DNA of 64,000 bases from Kalmanozyma brasiliensis GHG001 (taxonomy: Eukaryota > Basidiomycota > Ustilaginomycetes > Ustilaginales), in the NCBI RefSeq assembly GCF_000497045.1, contig NW_015961950.1, forward strand, positions 1 through 64,000. The letters run 5' to 3'. Position 1 is the first letter of the stretch. Each line of letters begins with the position of its first letter. Shown here piece by piece: positions 1-8,787 of the stretch. Both the position numbers and the translations under genes were made by a program. The notes under the pieces are model-generated. The model searched no databases, was not told the DNA's origin, and saw nothing but the letters and a program-made list of their open reading frames with translations.

Positions 1-89
1 CCCTAACCCTAACCCTAACCCTAACCCTAACCCTAACCCTAACCCTAACCCTAACCCTAACCCTAACCCTAACCCTAACCCTAACCCTA
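1..89. repeat. Telomere repeat tract (CCCTAA)n
   Basis: Fourteen perfect CCCTAA units followed by a partial CCCTA. This is the C-rich strand of a TTAGGG telomere, as found in smut fungi and many other eukaryotes, running inward from the left end. It shows that the left edge is a real chromosome end. The tract joins directly to the 3' part of a coding frame on the minus strand, with no spacer of degenerate repeats. Confidence 0.98.
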
Positions 90-724
90 GAAGCTGTCGA
101 AGAACAAGACACCTGTCCACCAGTCATGAGTGTAGTCCTTGGCGTTGACATGCTTTGCCTTGAGCTGCTCTAGGCCATGCTTCCTATCCTTGAAGGCTTG
201 CTGATAGACCGGGTGAACCAAGGGCAGAAGATGGGACAGGAACGCATAGGAGTGTGCCATTGCCCAAGCAAGGGCTGGAAAAGTGCAGTCTCTGGATCTT
301 GGATGCCAGTCTCTTTGTCTGTCTTTCGAGGCTTGAGGCTTTGAGAAGTCAGACCAAGATAGGACTGTCCAGCGGAATGCCAGTAACCAAGATGATAGAG
401 TCCCCGTCCGTTCTTTGGAGGCTGATACTGCATGAGAGTCTTGAACTTCTCCAAGCCGCTCTTGGCAGACTTGATGGCGTCGGTGAGCTTGTCAGGTGAG
501 GTGGGGGCAATGCGCTGGAAGAGGGGCTGGCCTTTGTTGTCGACAAGGGTGAGATTGGTCCTGAGCTCCTCGAAGCCAGCAACAGCTCTGGCCTGCCCTA
601 GAGTCCTGAATGCGCCAGCTGACTTGGCTACCTCGACAACCTCAGGGTGCTCCTTGGTGGCTGCAAAGCGACGGCGTCTCTCTCTCTCCCTTCGAGCTGC
701 AGGAGTGTCTCGAGACAAAACCAT
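87..724 (-). pseudogene. Telomere-truncated, frameshifted subtelomeric gene (unknown; possibly 2OG-Fe(II) oxygenase-like)
   Basis: The minus-strand frame opens at an ATG (724) with a very basic start (MVLSRDTPAARRERERRRRF). It runs about 150 codons and, read straight, stops at 170. Shifting by one base at the TTTT run (plus-strand AAAA at 279-282) keeps a protein-like frame open to the end: hydrophobic and aromatic stretches such as AWAMAHSYAFLSHLLPLVHP and DWWTGVLFFDSF, then a TAG at 89-87 built from the first telomere repeat. The gene thus looks cut by the telomere, with its 3' part missing, and carries one lost base or a sequencing slip. The layout (a GLYHLGYWHSAGQ segment, then a long helix) recalls the 2OG-Fe(II) oxygenase-like proteins of basidiomycetes linked to KDZ elements, but no catalytic H-x-D...H set is visible. 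That family call is a guess. Confidence 0.55.
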
Positions 725-816
725 GGTGTGCGCAGTCTGACGGCTGTCAAAAATGCAGAAATGGCGAAGCCTCAAAGATGGAAATTGCAAAAGTACGCCG
801 GTAGACTACAGAGAGG

Positions 817-1075
817 GCCACACGGGGCTGCGAGAAGGCCACACGGGGCTGCGAGAGGCCAAGAGACTGCCACACGGGGCTGCAAGTCTGCGAGAATGCC
901 ACACCGGGCTGCGAGAATGCCACACGGGGCTGCGAGAGGCCAATAGACTGCCACACGGGGCTGCAAGTCTGCAAGAATGCCACACCGGGCTGCGAGAATG
1001 GCTGAGGTCCGAGGCCAAAAATGCGAAAAAGCCACTCAGGGCTGTGAGATCCAAAGATGGCCACACGGGGCAGAG
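817..1075. repeat. Subtelomeric GC-rich minisatellite with 81-bp higher-order unit
   Basis: The core is about 20 bp, GCCACACGGGGCTGCGAGAA, starting at 817, 838, 869, 898, 919, 950 and 979, with decayed copies at about 1031 and 1060. Copies alternate ACACGGGG and ACACCGGG and have three kinds of linker. The block 838-918 is repeated almost exactly as 919-999, so the starts 838/919, 869/950 and 898/979 are all 81 bp apart. 81 bp is 27 codons, so frames stay open through it on both strands; I regard these as non-coding. It lies just upstream of the truncated subtelomeric gene, so it could be promoter-proximal or an ordinary subtelomeric satellite. Confidence 0.85.
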
Positions 1076-1268
1076 GAAAATGCGAAAATCCAAAATCCAA
1101 GACCAACGGGGATGGTGGTGGTCGGGAAGGAAGAGGGGTACTTTGTGAAATCGGAATTTGGGGGGCAATCTGTCCAACTCGTCGCGCGCGAGGGTCACCG
1201 AGTGAAATTTCTCAGAAGTTTTGGCACGAAAATACGATGAAATTTGTAACCCCGTATTGCCAAATGCG

Positions 1269-2528
1269 TCACACCGACACAACAGCAGCGGTGCCACCTG
1301 CCGTCCCCGCTGCGCCGCTAGCCGCAGCCGCCTGCTCAGCGACGATCTCAGCGACGACCATAGAGGTTGCGATCATTGTCGGGTCGATGCGTGGCGCAAC
1401 GGTGACGTCCCAGCTTGGAAAGAAGGTCCGCTTGAAGAAGCCCGTTTCTTTGCGCGACTCGACGGTCCCAAGCTTGAGCAGCGACTGACCACCGAGCGCT
1501 TGCACCTGGGTGTCTTCGTCATCTTCCTCTTCTTCGTCCTCGCTGTCTTTGCTGCTCCTCTTGCTCCAGAAATGCTTTTTCTTGCCCTCGCTTGACTCTT
1601 CGTCGTCGTCGTGAGGTAGCGCGCCAGCGCTGTTGCTATTCACTTGATGTGCGCGGAGCGAATCCTGTTTGGATGCCTTCTCGCGCTCCTTCTTGGTCAT
1701 GACTCGCTCGCCGTCCTGCTGCATGATCAGTGCGCCGTGGCTTCGCTGCACACGCATCTGCATATGCACCCGATCCAGAGGCTCGCCAGACAAGCTGTTC
1801 TTCGCGTCTTCGACGAGCTTGGCTGAAGCGCCGCCATCGGCAATCGTACTTGCTGCAATGTTGAGCTTGATCCGCGTTCGGTACCTAACGGTGATGGTAA
1901 AGCTCGCCCGAACACCTAGGGTCTCGTCCGCCTCGTCCTGCGCCAGTCCCACGAGGTAGTCTCTGTCCTGCTTCTTTTCCTGGTCCTCCGCATGCTCATC
2001 TGCCGCTTGTGCCTCCTCGTTGTATGCGTAGGCGTGGAAGGTGCCAAAAGAAGATTTCCACCCGTGCTTGCTGATCGCGCGATACAGCGGTCGTCCTTCT
2101 GCATCGGCGACGACGATGTCTTCGATGATGCCCTTGTGCAAGCGCCGGCGCAAGGTGAAGGCGACGGTACCGTTGGCAGGGTCGGAGACAAAGTACTTAC
2201 GTGGCTCGAAGCGGTGTTTCGGCTTCGCGCCGCCGAACGCATTGCTGCTGCTGTTGGTGCCCGGTGTAGCACTGGGCTTCTCGAGATTATCTTCATTGTC
2301 CGTGTCAGAGTAGCCCTCTTGATGAGCAATTGCAGAGCTCGCTGTTGCCGCAGCAGCTGCCTCCTCGTCCTTTGTGGTCAGCTTGGCAGGCCGAGACGAG
2401 CTGAAGACCCATGTTCGGGCTTGGTGCTGGTCGGTGTAGTTTGGTATCGCACCCAGCTGACCCCGGGGCGGAGCGACGATGGGTAGGCCTTCGGCGAAGA
2501 CGCTCCCTCTGCTGTTACCTTGACCCAT
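1269..2528 (-). CDS. Hypothetical acidic protein, possible N-myristoylation
   Basis: 419 aa from an ATG at 2528. I do not recognise a named family with confidence. The start MGQGNSRG has Gly2 and Ser6, the pattern of an N-myristoylation site. Residues about 110-230 look folded, alternating beta-like hydrophobic residues (KYFVSDP, VAFTLRRRL, IIEDIVVADAEGRPLY) and ending in a FTITVRYRTRIKLNI strand. A long acidic Ser/Glu/Asp tract follows (about 320-350). Near the C-terminus is FFPSWDVTVAPRIDPTMIAT followed by a helix, which recalls the end of tubby-like/LURP-one beta barrels; that resemblance is weak. It is the first intact gene from the telomere. Confidence 0.75.
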   Translation of the reverse strand: MGQGNSRGSVFAEGLPIVAPPRGQLGAIPNYTDQHQARTWVFSSSRPAKLTTKDEEAAAAATASSAIAHQEGYSDTDNEDNLEKPSATPGTNSSSNAFGGAKPKHRFEPRKYFVSDPANGTVAFTLRRRLHKGIIEDIVVADAEGRPLYRAISKHGWKSSFGTFHAYAYNEEAQAADEHAEDQEKKQDRDYLVGLAQDEADETLGVRASFTITVRYRTRIKLNIAASTIADGGASAKLVEDAKNSLSGEPLDRVHMQMRVQRSHGALIMQQDGERVMTKKEREKASKQDSLRAHQVNSNSAGALPHDDDEESSEGKKKHFWSKRSSKDSEDEEEEDDEDTQVQALGGQSLLKLGTVESRKETGFFKRTFFPSWDVTVAPRIDPTMIATSMVVAEIVAEQAAAASGAAGTAGGTAAVVSV

Positions 2529-2928
2529 GGTGATGAGTGTTGGATACGCGTATGAGTCGAGGATGGAGAGTGGGAATGGTTTGTCTATTGAAGGCTAAAA
2601 GCATTGATATGGACCAGCGACAACACACGGGTATACTGTACATCATGGTCAGCTTACCAGCACGTGGCAGTACGTGACGTAGGTTCCTAATTTTTGGGCT
2701 CTCGGGAACGATGCTCCAAAATGCTACCTCGTCTTTTGCCGAGCCAGTACTTCAATGCCTCTTTGTTGTGTCTGACCGGCGCACAACGTTGAGCCCTAAG
2801 TCTTCGATCGAATAGGAGCCTGTCAGACGTAACTCAGTACATGCATTGCACCATGCTGAATGCCGAGGGCATGGAGACTTAGCCATCATGTGCAATTCAT
2901 TGTCGGGGGCATGCGAACCGCAATTCAG
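2529..2928. other. Intergenic region, promoter of the acidic hypothetical gene
   Basis: 400 bp between two minus-strand genes. It contains a CACGTG E-box at 2661-2666 and, close by, a TGACGT half-site of CRE type at 2675-2680. These are the only motifs I could pick out; their use is inference. No ORF here looks coding. Confidence 0.4.
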
Positions 2929-4302
2929 TCAGCCAATATATCTTACATGCGAAGCCCAATCGCCATCTCGCATCAGCGCGCTCCAATCTTCGCTCCGCAA
3001 ACACATGCCAACGACGGTCTCGCCCGACGAGCTCTTCGGCATCATGTACATCAGACTCTCGACGGGAATGAATGCAGGACGTCGTACGGCGAGCGGCTTG
3101 CCAAGTCCCAGGTTGAAGTCGAGCTCGTGCAGCTTGACCGACGCCCATGAGCTCAGCATGATGCCGGTAGACGGATCGACGGGCGCCGTGATGCTGATGC
3201 TGCCTTTGTCGTCGAGCCTGTTGACCACCGTGGCCAAGGCTCGAGTGTCATGAGCCACGCTTGGTGAGTTGAGGGCGTGTCGCAGTTTCGAGGCAATCTG
3301 GCCAAGCGACGAGCGACCTACTTCTTCCATTGATGACTCGTTGTACGCCATGTTCGTCAGTGTGCCAGGATATGTTGCAGGGACAACCAGGCGGCTTCGC
3401 AGATCCACAGCACGAGCAAACACCGTTGCTGCCTTTGCATCGAGACGAGTAGCTCTTGCGAGAGATAGATGCTTCCATATAAAGGCGCATACTGCATCGT
3501 CGGAAGTGATGTAGTCGATTGCTGGGTCCTTTGTCGCCGTTGCGAGTCGCTTCAGAGCTGCTACTGATTCAGCTGAGATGCTCACGTACGCCCACAAGCT
3601 TTGAGGTGCCGCAATCGATAATTCTGCTTCGGATGGAGGGCTGGACGGAGCCGGAACTTGCAAACGACGGATCCACTGTTCATCCGGTTGCCAGTGCTCA
3701 TCGAACAGATCGATGGCCTTGCTCTTGTCCATGTTGCCGATCGCGAGCTGCTCCTGTGTGAGTGGTCGTCCAGCGCATGCTGCTGAAAGCCAGGTCATGA
3801 TTGTCGCCTGTCCGACCATGTCCATGACGTTGTGCTGACCAACGATGGTGAGAATGAGACCGCCGGCAACGAGGTTTGCCTGCGCCGCAAGGACGGGTCC
3901 TGTTTCCGCGACGAGACCCGCTGTTTGTCCGGGGAGGTTAAGCGTCATGCATGAGGCGATGAGCTTCTCGTCAAGCATCGAGAACGGATATTGAGCATTG
4001 CGAAGCTCATCCAATGTTAATGCGCCGTCGACAAGGCTCAGATCTTGAACGACGAGCGGGATCTCCTTGCTCTCGACAATGCGGTAGGAGCCCGTGCGAC
4101 TCGGACTGCTGTCCTCGTTGACGACATGACCGCTAAGCCAGGGCAGCTGTGCCGCCAGATGGTCAAGTCCGGAGCGAAGGACTCTTATCGCATCATCTCG
4201 CGCGGCCTGCTCGTCCACGATGGCGTAGATAAAAGCAATCTGCGTGTACAGCTTGAAGAGCGATGGCTGACAGCCTAAGACGTCGAGGCGGCTGCTGTCC
4301 AT
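2929..4302 (-). CDS. BAHD-like acyltransferase, trichothecene 3-O-acetyltransferase-like family
   Basis: 457 aa from the ATG at 4302. This family transfers an acyl group from acyl-CoA to a hydroxyl on a small molecule. The HxxxD catalytic motif is present as HNVMD (residues 157-161), and the structural DFGWG-type motif appears as DFNLGLG (395-401). The N-terminus (LDVLGCQPSLFKLYTQI) matches where members of the family begin. The frame stays open upstream to an ATG at 4626, but that start would run into the divergent WD40-cyclophilin gene and adds residues unlike the family, so 4302 is preferred; 4461 is another possible start. The true substrate is unknown: members detoxify trichothecenes or modify other metabolites. 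No other metabolite genes are adjacent. Confidence 0.82.
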   Translation of the reverse strand: MDSSRLDVLGCQPSLFKLYTQIAFIYAIVDEQAARDDAIRVLRSGLDHLAAQLPWLSGHVVNEDSSPSRTGSYRIVESKEIPLVVQDLSLVDGALTLDELRNAQYPFSMLDEKLIASCMTLNLPGQTAGLVAETGPVLAAQANLVAGGLILTIVGQHNVMDMVGQATIMTWLSAACAGRPLTQEQLAIGNMDKSKAIDLFDEHWQPDEQWIRRLQVPAPSSPPSEAELSIAAPQSLWAYVSISAESVAALKRLATATKDPAIDYITSDDAVCAFIWKHLSLARATRLDAKAATVFARAVDLRSRLVVPATYPGTLTNMAYNESSMEEVGRSSLGQIASKLRHALNSPSVAHDTRALATVVNRLDDKGSISITAPVDPSTGIMLSSWASVKLHELDFNLGLGKPLAVRRPAFIPVESLMYMMPKSSSGETVVGMCLRSEDWSALMRDGDWASHVRYIG

Positions 4303-4583
4303 GTCACCCTTTGCAGTTATCGATGTTGCAGGTACAGATCCAGATGGCTGTGCGTCTCCGTCAGGTGCGGGTGATAGCAGCGAGGGTCCTGGGGACTGTT
4401 CGGTTGTCCAAGATTGCAAGAAGGGTCTGAACTGCACGCGAGGATGGTCAACGCACCACATCTCGAAATTTCCAGGCCGGAAGTCGGACGTGGAGGCAGC
4501 GAAAGCATCTTCTTTGCTCGTCTTAGGCTTCCTTTGCTTCAACTTCCATTCATCCACGATCCGCGACACAGGAAGCTGCAAGC

Positions 4584-7004
4584 ATGTCCGACGCAGGATC
4601 CTCGCGGTCGGCGAGTTCTGCATCATCCTCGCGCTCTGTCACGCCAGGACCGCAGATCCAAAAGGATGGCTCTATTCGGCAAAGGAGGAGATCGCAGTCT
4701 TTCGACACGACCGACTCGGACTCAGATGACGACTCAGACGATGCGCCGGGTCCGCAGCCTGAGTCTGCACCTGCGATAGACGACAATTCCAGCGACAATG
4801 GTGATAATGGTGACGTTGGTCCACCTCCTCCGCCCGCAGCAGATGCATCCTCTGCAATTCACGGTCCCGACAAGCGCATATCAAAACGAGCGCACGAGTC
4901 AATCGAAGATGACCCGGCACAGCAGCACAAGAAGCGCAAAGCACCCGTCTTACCTCACGAAGCCACCTACCTCTCCAACCTACCGTCCGCCGACCGCTAC
5001 TTCAAGTCGCTGATGCACAGAGATACGGTCAACTCGGTCACCGTTACTCCACGATCCAATTTTGTCATCACCACCAGCGTCGATGGCTGGGTCAAGTTCT
5101 GGAAGAAGTCGTCGCTCGCGCCACCAGCATCTTCATCATCAGCCGCGTCCACCAATGGTTCCGCTCCGGCATCTTCCGTGTTTAGCGGGTCGTCGGTCGT
5201 CGAGTTCGTCAAGCAGTACAGAGCACATCTTTCACCGATCATCGCGTGGAGCTGTTCAGCGGACGGCGCGACATACGCGACTTTGGATGCTGAGGCCAAC
5301 ATCAAGGTTTTTGATGTTGACAACTTCGACCTGATCAACATGATCAAGCTGCCGTACAAGGCGCGAACTCTAGCGTGGGTGCATCGATCAGGTAGCGCCC
5401 GCACGCTGCTGGCGGTATCCGACGAGGGATCTGGCAACGTTCGCATCTACGATGGCAGAAGCGCTCCTGTGCAACAGCAGCAGGGCGGTGACATCGATGC
5501 AGAAGAAGTAGCGACAGGCTCCTCGACAGCAACGAGGGCTTCAACTGTGTCACACCAGCCCATCTTCACAGCTTCAAAAGTGCACCGCTCGCCCGTGCAC
5601 ATCCTTGCCTTCAACGCACAGCACAACGTCGTCGTCTCCTGCGATATCACAGGCTTTGTCGAGTACTGGGTGCCTGAAGAGCCCTTCGCCGCTCCATCCT
5701 CAGCCAGAATACCTGGCATCTTCGAGCTCAAATCGACCACCGACTTGTTTGACTTCAAAAAAACCAAGACGGTCCCGACGACACTCACCTTCTCCAAGGA
5801 CGGCGAGAAGGTTGCCATCTTCTCCATCGTCGATCGTCAGATCCGCGTGTTCGACTTCCGCACCGCCAAGATTGTTCGACGGTACGACGAGAGTCTAGAG
5901 GCTCTGCAAGCGATACAAGCCCTGCCTGCGCCGAACCCCGAAGCTTCGGCAGACGCCGATGGAGAAGGCGCCGCTGTGCAGCCGGAAGTTAATTTCAGAC
6001 TGGACCAGATGGAGTTCGGACGCAGGATCGCACTCGAGCGAGAGATCACGTCCTCCAATGCGTCCGGCCCCCTCTCTGGCCTGGCCAATGCGAGCTCGCC
6101 CGCGCTGTGGAACGTCACATTTGACGAGTCGGGCCACTTCCTCATTTACGGCTCGCTGCACGGCGTCAAATTTATCAACCTTGTCACTGACCGATGTGTT
6201 CGGCTGCTGGGCAAGGACGAAAGCGTCCGCTTCATCAATGTGGCGATGTTTCAAGGTGCGCCAGACAAAAAGACCACCTCGCTGGCTGCGGCTGCATCTG
6301 AAAACCCCTTGCTGGCGAAACAGGGATTGGTGGATCCGACACTGTTTGCGACGGCGTACGGGCGGGCGAGGTTCTACATGTTCACGCGCGTCGATCCAGA
6401 CGCCCTTGGGGGAGCTGGCGACAACGAGAACCGGGATGTGTTCAACGAGCGACCTACGCGGGAAGAGCAGACCATCGCCTCTGCTACCGCCATCGGGAAC
6501 GGTCGTCGCTCCACTACCGCTTCGAGCGGCACAAAGCACACCGCAGCGACGCTCCACACCACGTTGGGCGACATTCACCTCACTCTCTATACAGAGTTGG
6601 TCCCCAAGACGTGCAGCAACTTTGTCGGCCTCGCGAAGAAGGGCTACTACGACAAGGTCATCTTTCACCGCATCATCCGCAAATTTATGCTGCAGACGGG
6701 CGATCCGCTGGGCGACGGCACGGGAGGCGAGAGCCTGTGGGGCGGCAACTTCGAGGATGAGTTCCACCCGAGCTTGAATCATGCCAAGCCGTTTACGCTG
6801 AGCATGGCGAATGCGGGGCCGAACACCAACGGAAGCCAGTTTTTCATTACCACCGTGCCGACGCCGTGGCTGGACCGAAAGCATACCGTGTTTGGCAAGG
6901 TCGAGGCCGGAATGGATGTCGTCAAGCGGATTGAGGAGGTCAAGGTGGATAAGAACGACAAGCCAAGGCAGGACGTGCGCATCATCAATGTGAGCCTGCG
7001 GTAG
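4584..7004 (+). CDS. PPWD1: WD40-repeat cyclophilin, peptidyl-prolyl isomerase (PPWD1 type)
   Basis: 806 aa, single exon, ATG at 4584. The N-terminus is a Ser/Asp-rich acidic stretch (1-110). WD40 repeats occupy about 130-600, with recognisable blades such as [19 protein letters not shown] and [11 protein letters not shown]. The last 155 residues are a complete cyclophilin domain: [19 protein letters not shown], the active-site [26 protein letters not shown] and [12 protein letters not shown]. Catalytic Arg, Phe, Gln, Trp and His positions look intact, so isomerase activity is expected. The domain order matches PPWD1, a nuclear cyclophilin associated with late spliceosomes. It is divergent from the acyltransferase with about 280 bp between starts, and converges on the SAM carrier. 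Confidence 0.95.
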   Translation: MSDAGSSRSASSASSSRSVTPGPQIQKDGSIRQRRRSQSFDTTDSDSDDDSDDAPGPQPESAPAIDDNSSDNGDNGDVGPPPPPAADASSAIHGPDKRISKRAHESIEDDPAQQHKKRKAPVLPHEATYLSNLPSADRYFKSLMHRDTVNSVTVTPRSNFVITTSVDGWVKFWKKSSLAPPASSSSAASTNGSAPASSVFSGSSVVEFVKQYRAHLSPIIAWSCSADGATYATLDAEANIKVFDVDNFDLINMIKLPYKARTLAWVHRSGSARTLLAVSDEGSGNVRIYDGRSAPVQQQQGGDIDAEEVATGSSTATRASTVSHQPIFTASKVHRSPVHILAFNAQHNVVVSCDITGFVEYWVPEEPFAAPSSARIPGIFELKSTTDLFDFKKTKTVPTTLTFSKDGEKVAIFSIVDRQIRVFDFRTAKIVRRYDESLEALQAIQALPAPNPEASADADGEGAAVQPEVNFRLDQMEFGRRIALEREITSSNASGPLSGLANASSPALWNVTFDESGHFLIYGSLHGVKFINLVTDRCVRLLGKDESVRFINVAMFQGAPDKKTTSLAAAASENPLLAKQGLVDPTLFATAYGRARFYMFTRVDPDALGGAGDNENRDVFNERPTREEQTIASATAIGNGRRSTTASSGTKHTAATLHTTLGDIHLTLYTELVPKTCSNFVGLAKKGYYDKVIFHRIIRKFMLQTGDPLGDGTGGESLWGGNFEDEFHPSLNHAKPFTLSMANAGPNTNGSQFFITTVPTPWLDRKHTVFGKVEAGMDVVKRIEEVKVDKNDKPRQDVRIINVSLR

Positions 7005-7183
7005 CACATGGGAGATGAAGAATAAGCATTTCCTTGTGATCGTCCGGTCCCAATATGCGTGACGTGTGTATGTGTGTACAGTTCCTCTCTATAGGCAAAG
7101 TGGTGTTGATGGAGCCCAGACTGTCGCTCGCCGTACTGAGCCTCTGTGGAGCTTGTGAATGTTCGATGGAGATGCTTGCAACC

Positions 7184-8248
7184 TCATGCAAGTGCCTTAA
7201 TTCCGGCGTCGAACGTGCCGAGGAAGACAGCGCCGCCCAGGCCGATCCACATCGTTCGCGGCACAAATCCGCTGAACAGCGTTTTGACGCCTTCTGTCCT
7301 GCCAATATGCAACAGAGTTGGGATGATATCCGTGTTGACACCGCGCGGCAATGAGTCGACCATGGCCGCAGCGGCGGACGATCCGACACCGGCTGCATGC
7401 TTGGTATGCAACATGATTCTCGTCTTGACCACGTCTAGCGGTGTAGTGAGGCCGGCAGCGATGGCGCCTGCGATGCTTCCTGCGAGTCCGGCCTGCCATG
7501 TTGGAAGATTGCGCACGAGCTGCTCATCCGAGAGGGTCGTGGTGGAAGACGACTGCGATCTCGCTCTCGATCGAGCCATTTCGAGCTTGAGCCTCTCATA
7601 CAGCGGGAATTGGATGCAAGTGAAGGGAATCTCACGGCCGACGGTGCTGCCGAATCCTCGGTAGTAGCCCCTCAAGCCTGCTTCTTGGAAGACCTTCTTG
7701 AATGCTTGGAACGTGGTTGTTCCCTTGCCATACGTCATGGTCTGCTGTCGAGACTTGATCACCTCGGTGGGCACGCGGATGAGGCAAGCCGCTGTTTCGG
7801 CAATCGATGCTGCGCCCATATGCACGCCTGCAGGTCCCAAAGTGCCATCGCGTCCAAAGACGCCCGGCGCCCACCGCACCAACGCCGGCTTCATCGACTC
7901 GTAGGTGGTGAAGAAGACGGCAGCACCGGGAGCGGAACCTACTGCTGTCGAGGCGAGCCCGCGGTAGACACCGGAGAATCCACCTGCCGCCCAGAAGCCT
8001 TGTGAGGATTGCAGGCGAGTCTTGATGGTGTCGATCGGGAAGAAGAGCAGATCGACGGTGAGACCCGAAAGAGCACCCGCTGCGAGCGCCGAGGCGAACG
8101 GTGGGCCCGTCGCTGCTGCATCGACGAGACCTGGCTTCGGCTCGTTGGGTTCGAGGACAGAAGGTATTGACAGGTGAGGTATCCGTTCGTGTGGGGTCTC
8201 GAGGCTCCCTTTGGATGAGCTCGCGGTCGCACTCTCACCAGGTGACAT
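7184..8248 (-). CDS. PET8: Mitochondrial S-adenosylmethionine carrier (PET8/SAMC)
   Basis: 354 aa, single exon, ATG at 8248. Imports SAM into mitochondria in exchange for S-adenosylhomocysteine, feeding methylation, lipoate and biotin synthesis. The three repeats of the mitochondrial carrier fold are each marked by the Px[DE]xx[KR] signature: FPIDTIKTRLQ, VPTEVIKSRQQ and TPLDVVKTRIM. The second repeat, with Glu in the motif (RVPTEVIKSRQQ), is characteristic of the SAM carrier subfamily. There is an N-terminal extension of about 50 residues before the first helix. Its 3' end lies 179 bp from the converging PPWD1-type gene. Confidence 0.94.
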   Translation of the reverse strand: MSPGESATASSSKGSLETPHERIPHLSIPSVLEPNEPKPGLVDAAATGPPFASALAAGALSGLTVDLLFFPIDTIKTRLQSSQGFWAAGGFSGVYRGLASTAVGSAPGAAVFFTTYESMKPALVRWAPGVFGRDGTLGPAGVHMGAASIAETAACLIRVPTEVIKSRQQTMTYGKGTTTFQAFKKVFQEAGLRGYYRGFGSTVGREIPFTCIQFPLYERLKLEMARSRARSQSSSTTTLSDEQLVRNLPTWQAGLAGSIAGAIAAGLTTPLDVVKTRIMLHTKHAAGVGSSAAAAMVDSLPRGVNTDIIPTLLHIGRTEGVKTLFSGFVPRTMWIGLGGAVFLGTFDAGIKALA

Positions 8249-8787
8249 GTTGATGGTCTAGCTCTTGCCTTAGTCCGCTCCCGAGTCTGGCGATATCTGG
8301 TGTGAGACTGAGACGAATGAATCGAGAAGCCGCAGTGTCGACCTTCGAGCTTCGAACAGCTGTGCCGCCTCGTGTCTGAAGCCTGTACGTAGTTCGCTTT
8401 GTAGCAGATGAGCTGAGCCGTAGGATCCACGATCGAGATGGCGAGTCGGATGGAGCGGAGACGAGGCTCAGGAAATGATGTGATGACGACGAGTGTTGAG
8501 TCACGAAGAAGCTTGAGAACTGTGGCCACGAAGAAGGAAAGCGATGCAGAATGGCCGGTCAAAAGACCGTGCGCCGGTTCCTCCGAAGCTCGTGTGACTC
8601 TTTACGCGAAGAATTCTTTCATGCGAAAGGCTTCACTATTTTTGCCTCTCATCACTGCCGATTCGACTGCTCAGGCTCACATGAGTCAGATCACAGCTTC
8701 TTCGTCCCTCACAACACGGCCTGAATCTCCTTGCAAACTATCGCGTCCGATGTGTGTGGGTATTGCACGGAAGAGATGGATGCGAGG
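8249..8787. other. Intergenic region between SAM carrier start and alpha-actinin end
   Basis: 539 bp holding the presumed promoter of the minus-strand SAM carrier gene and the 3' UTR of the minus-strand alpha-actinin gene. Short open frames exist on both strands but none has protein-like composition. No distinctive motif seen. Confidence 0.4.

Noticed and set aside
753..1297. Open frames through the minisatellite on both strands, up to 163 codons, giving repeat peptides such as HTGLRE or SRSPVW
   Set aside because: The 81-bp unit is a multiple of three without stops, so openness is a by-product of the repeat. There is no start context, no non-repeat conserved part and no domain.
5895..7007. 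370-codon antisense frame opposite the WD40-cyclophilin gene
   Set aside because: It lies entirely opposite the intact cyclophilin domain and shows no recognisable domain, so it is a shadow of the coding strand.
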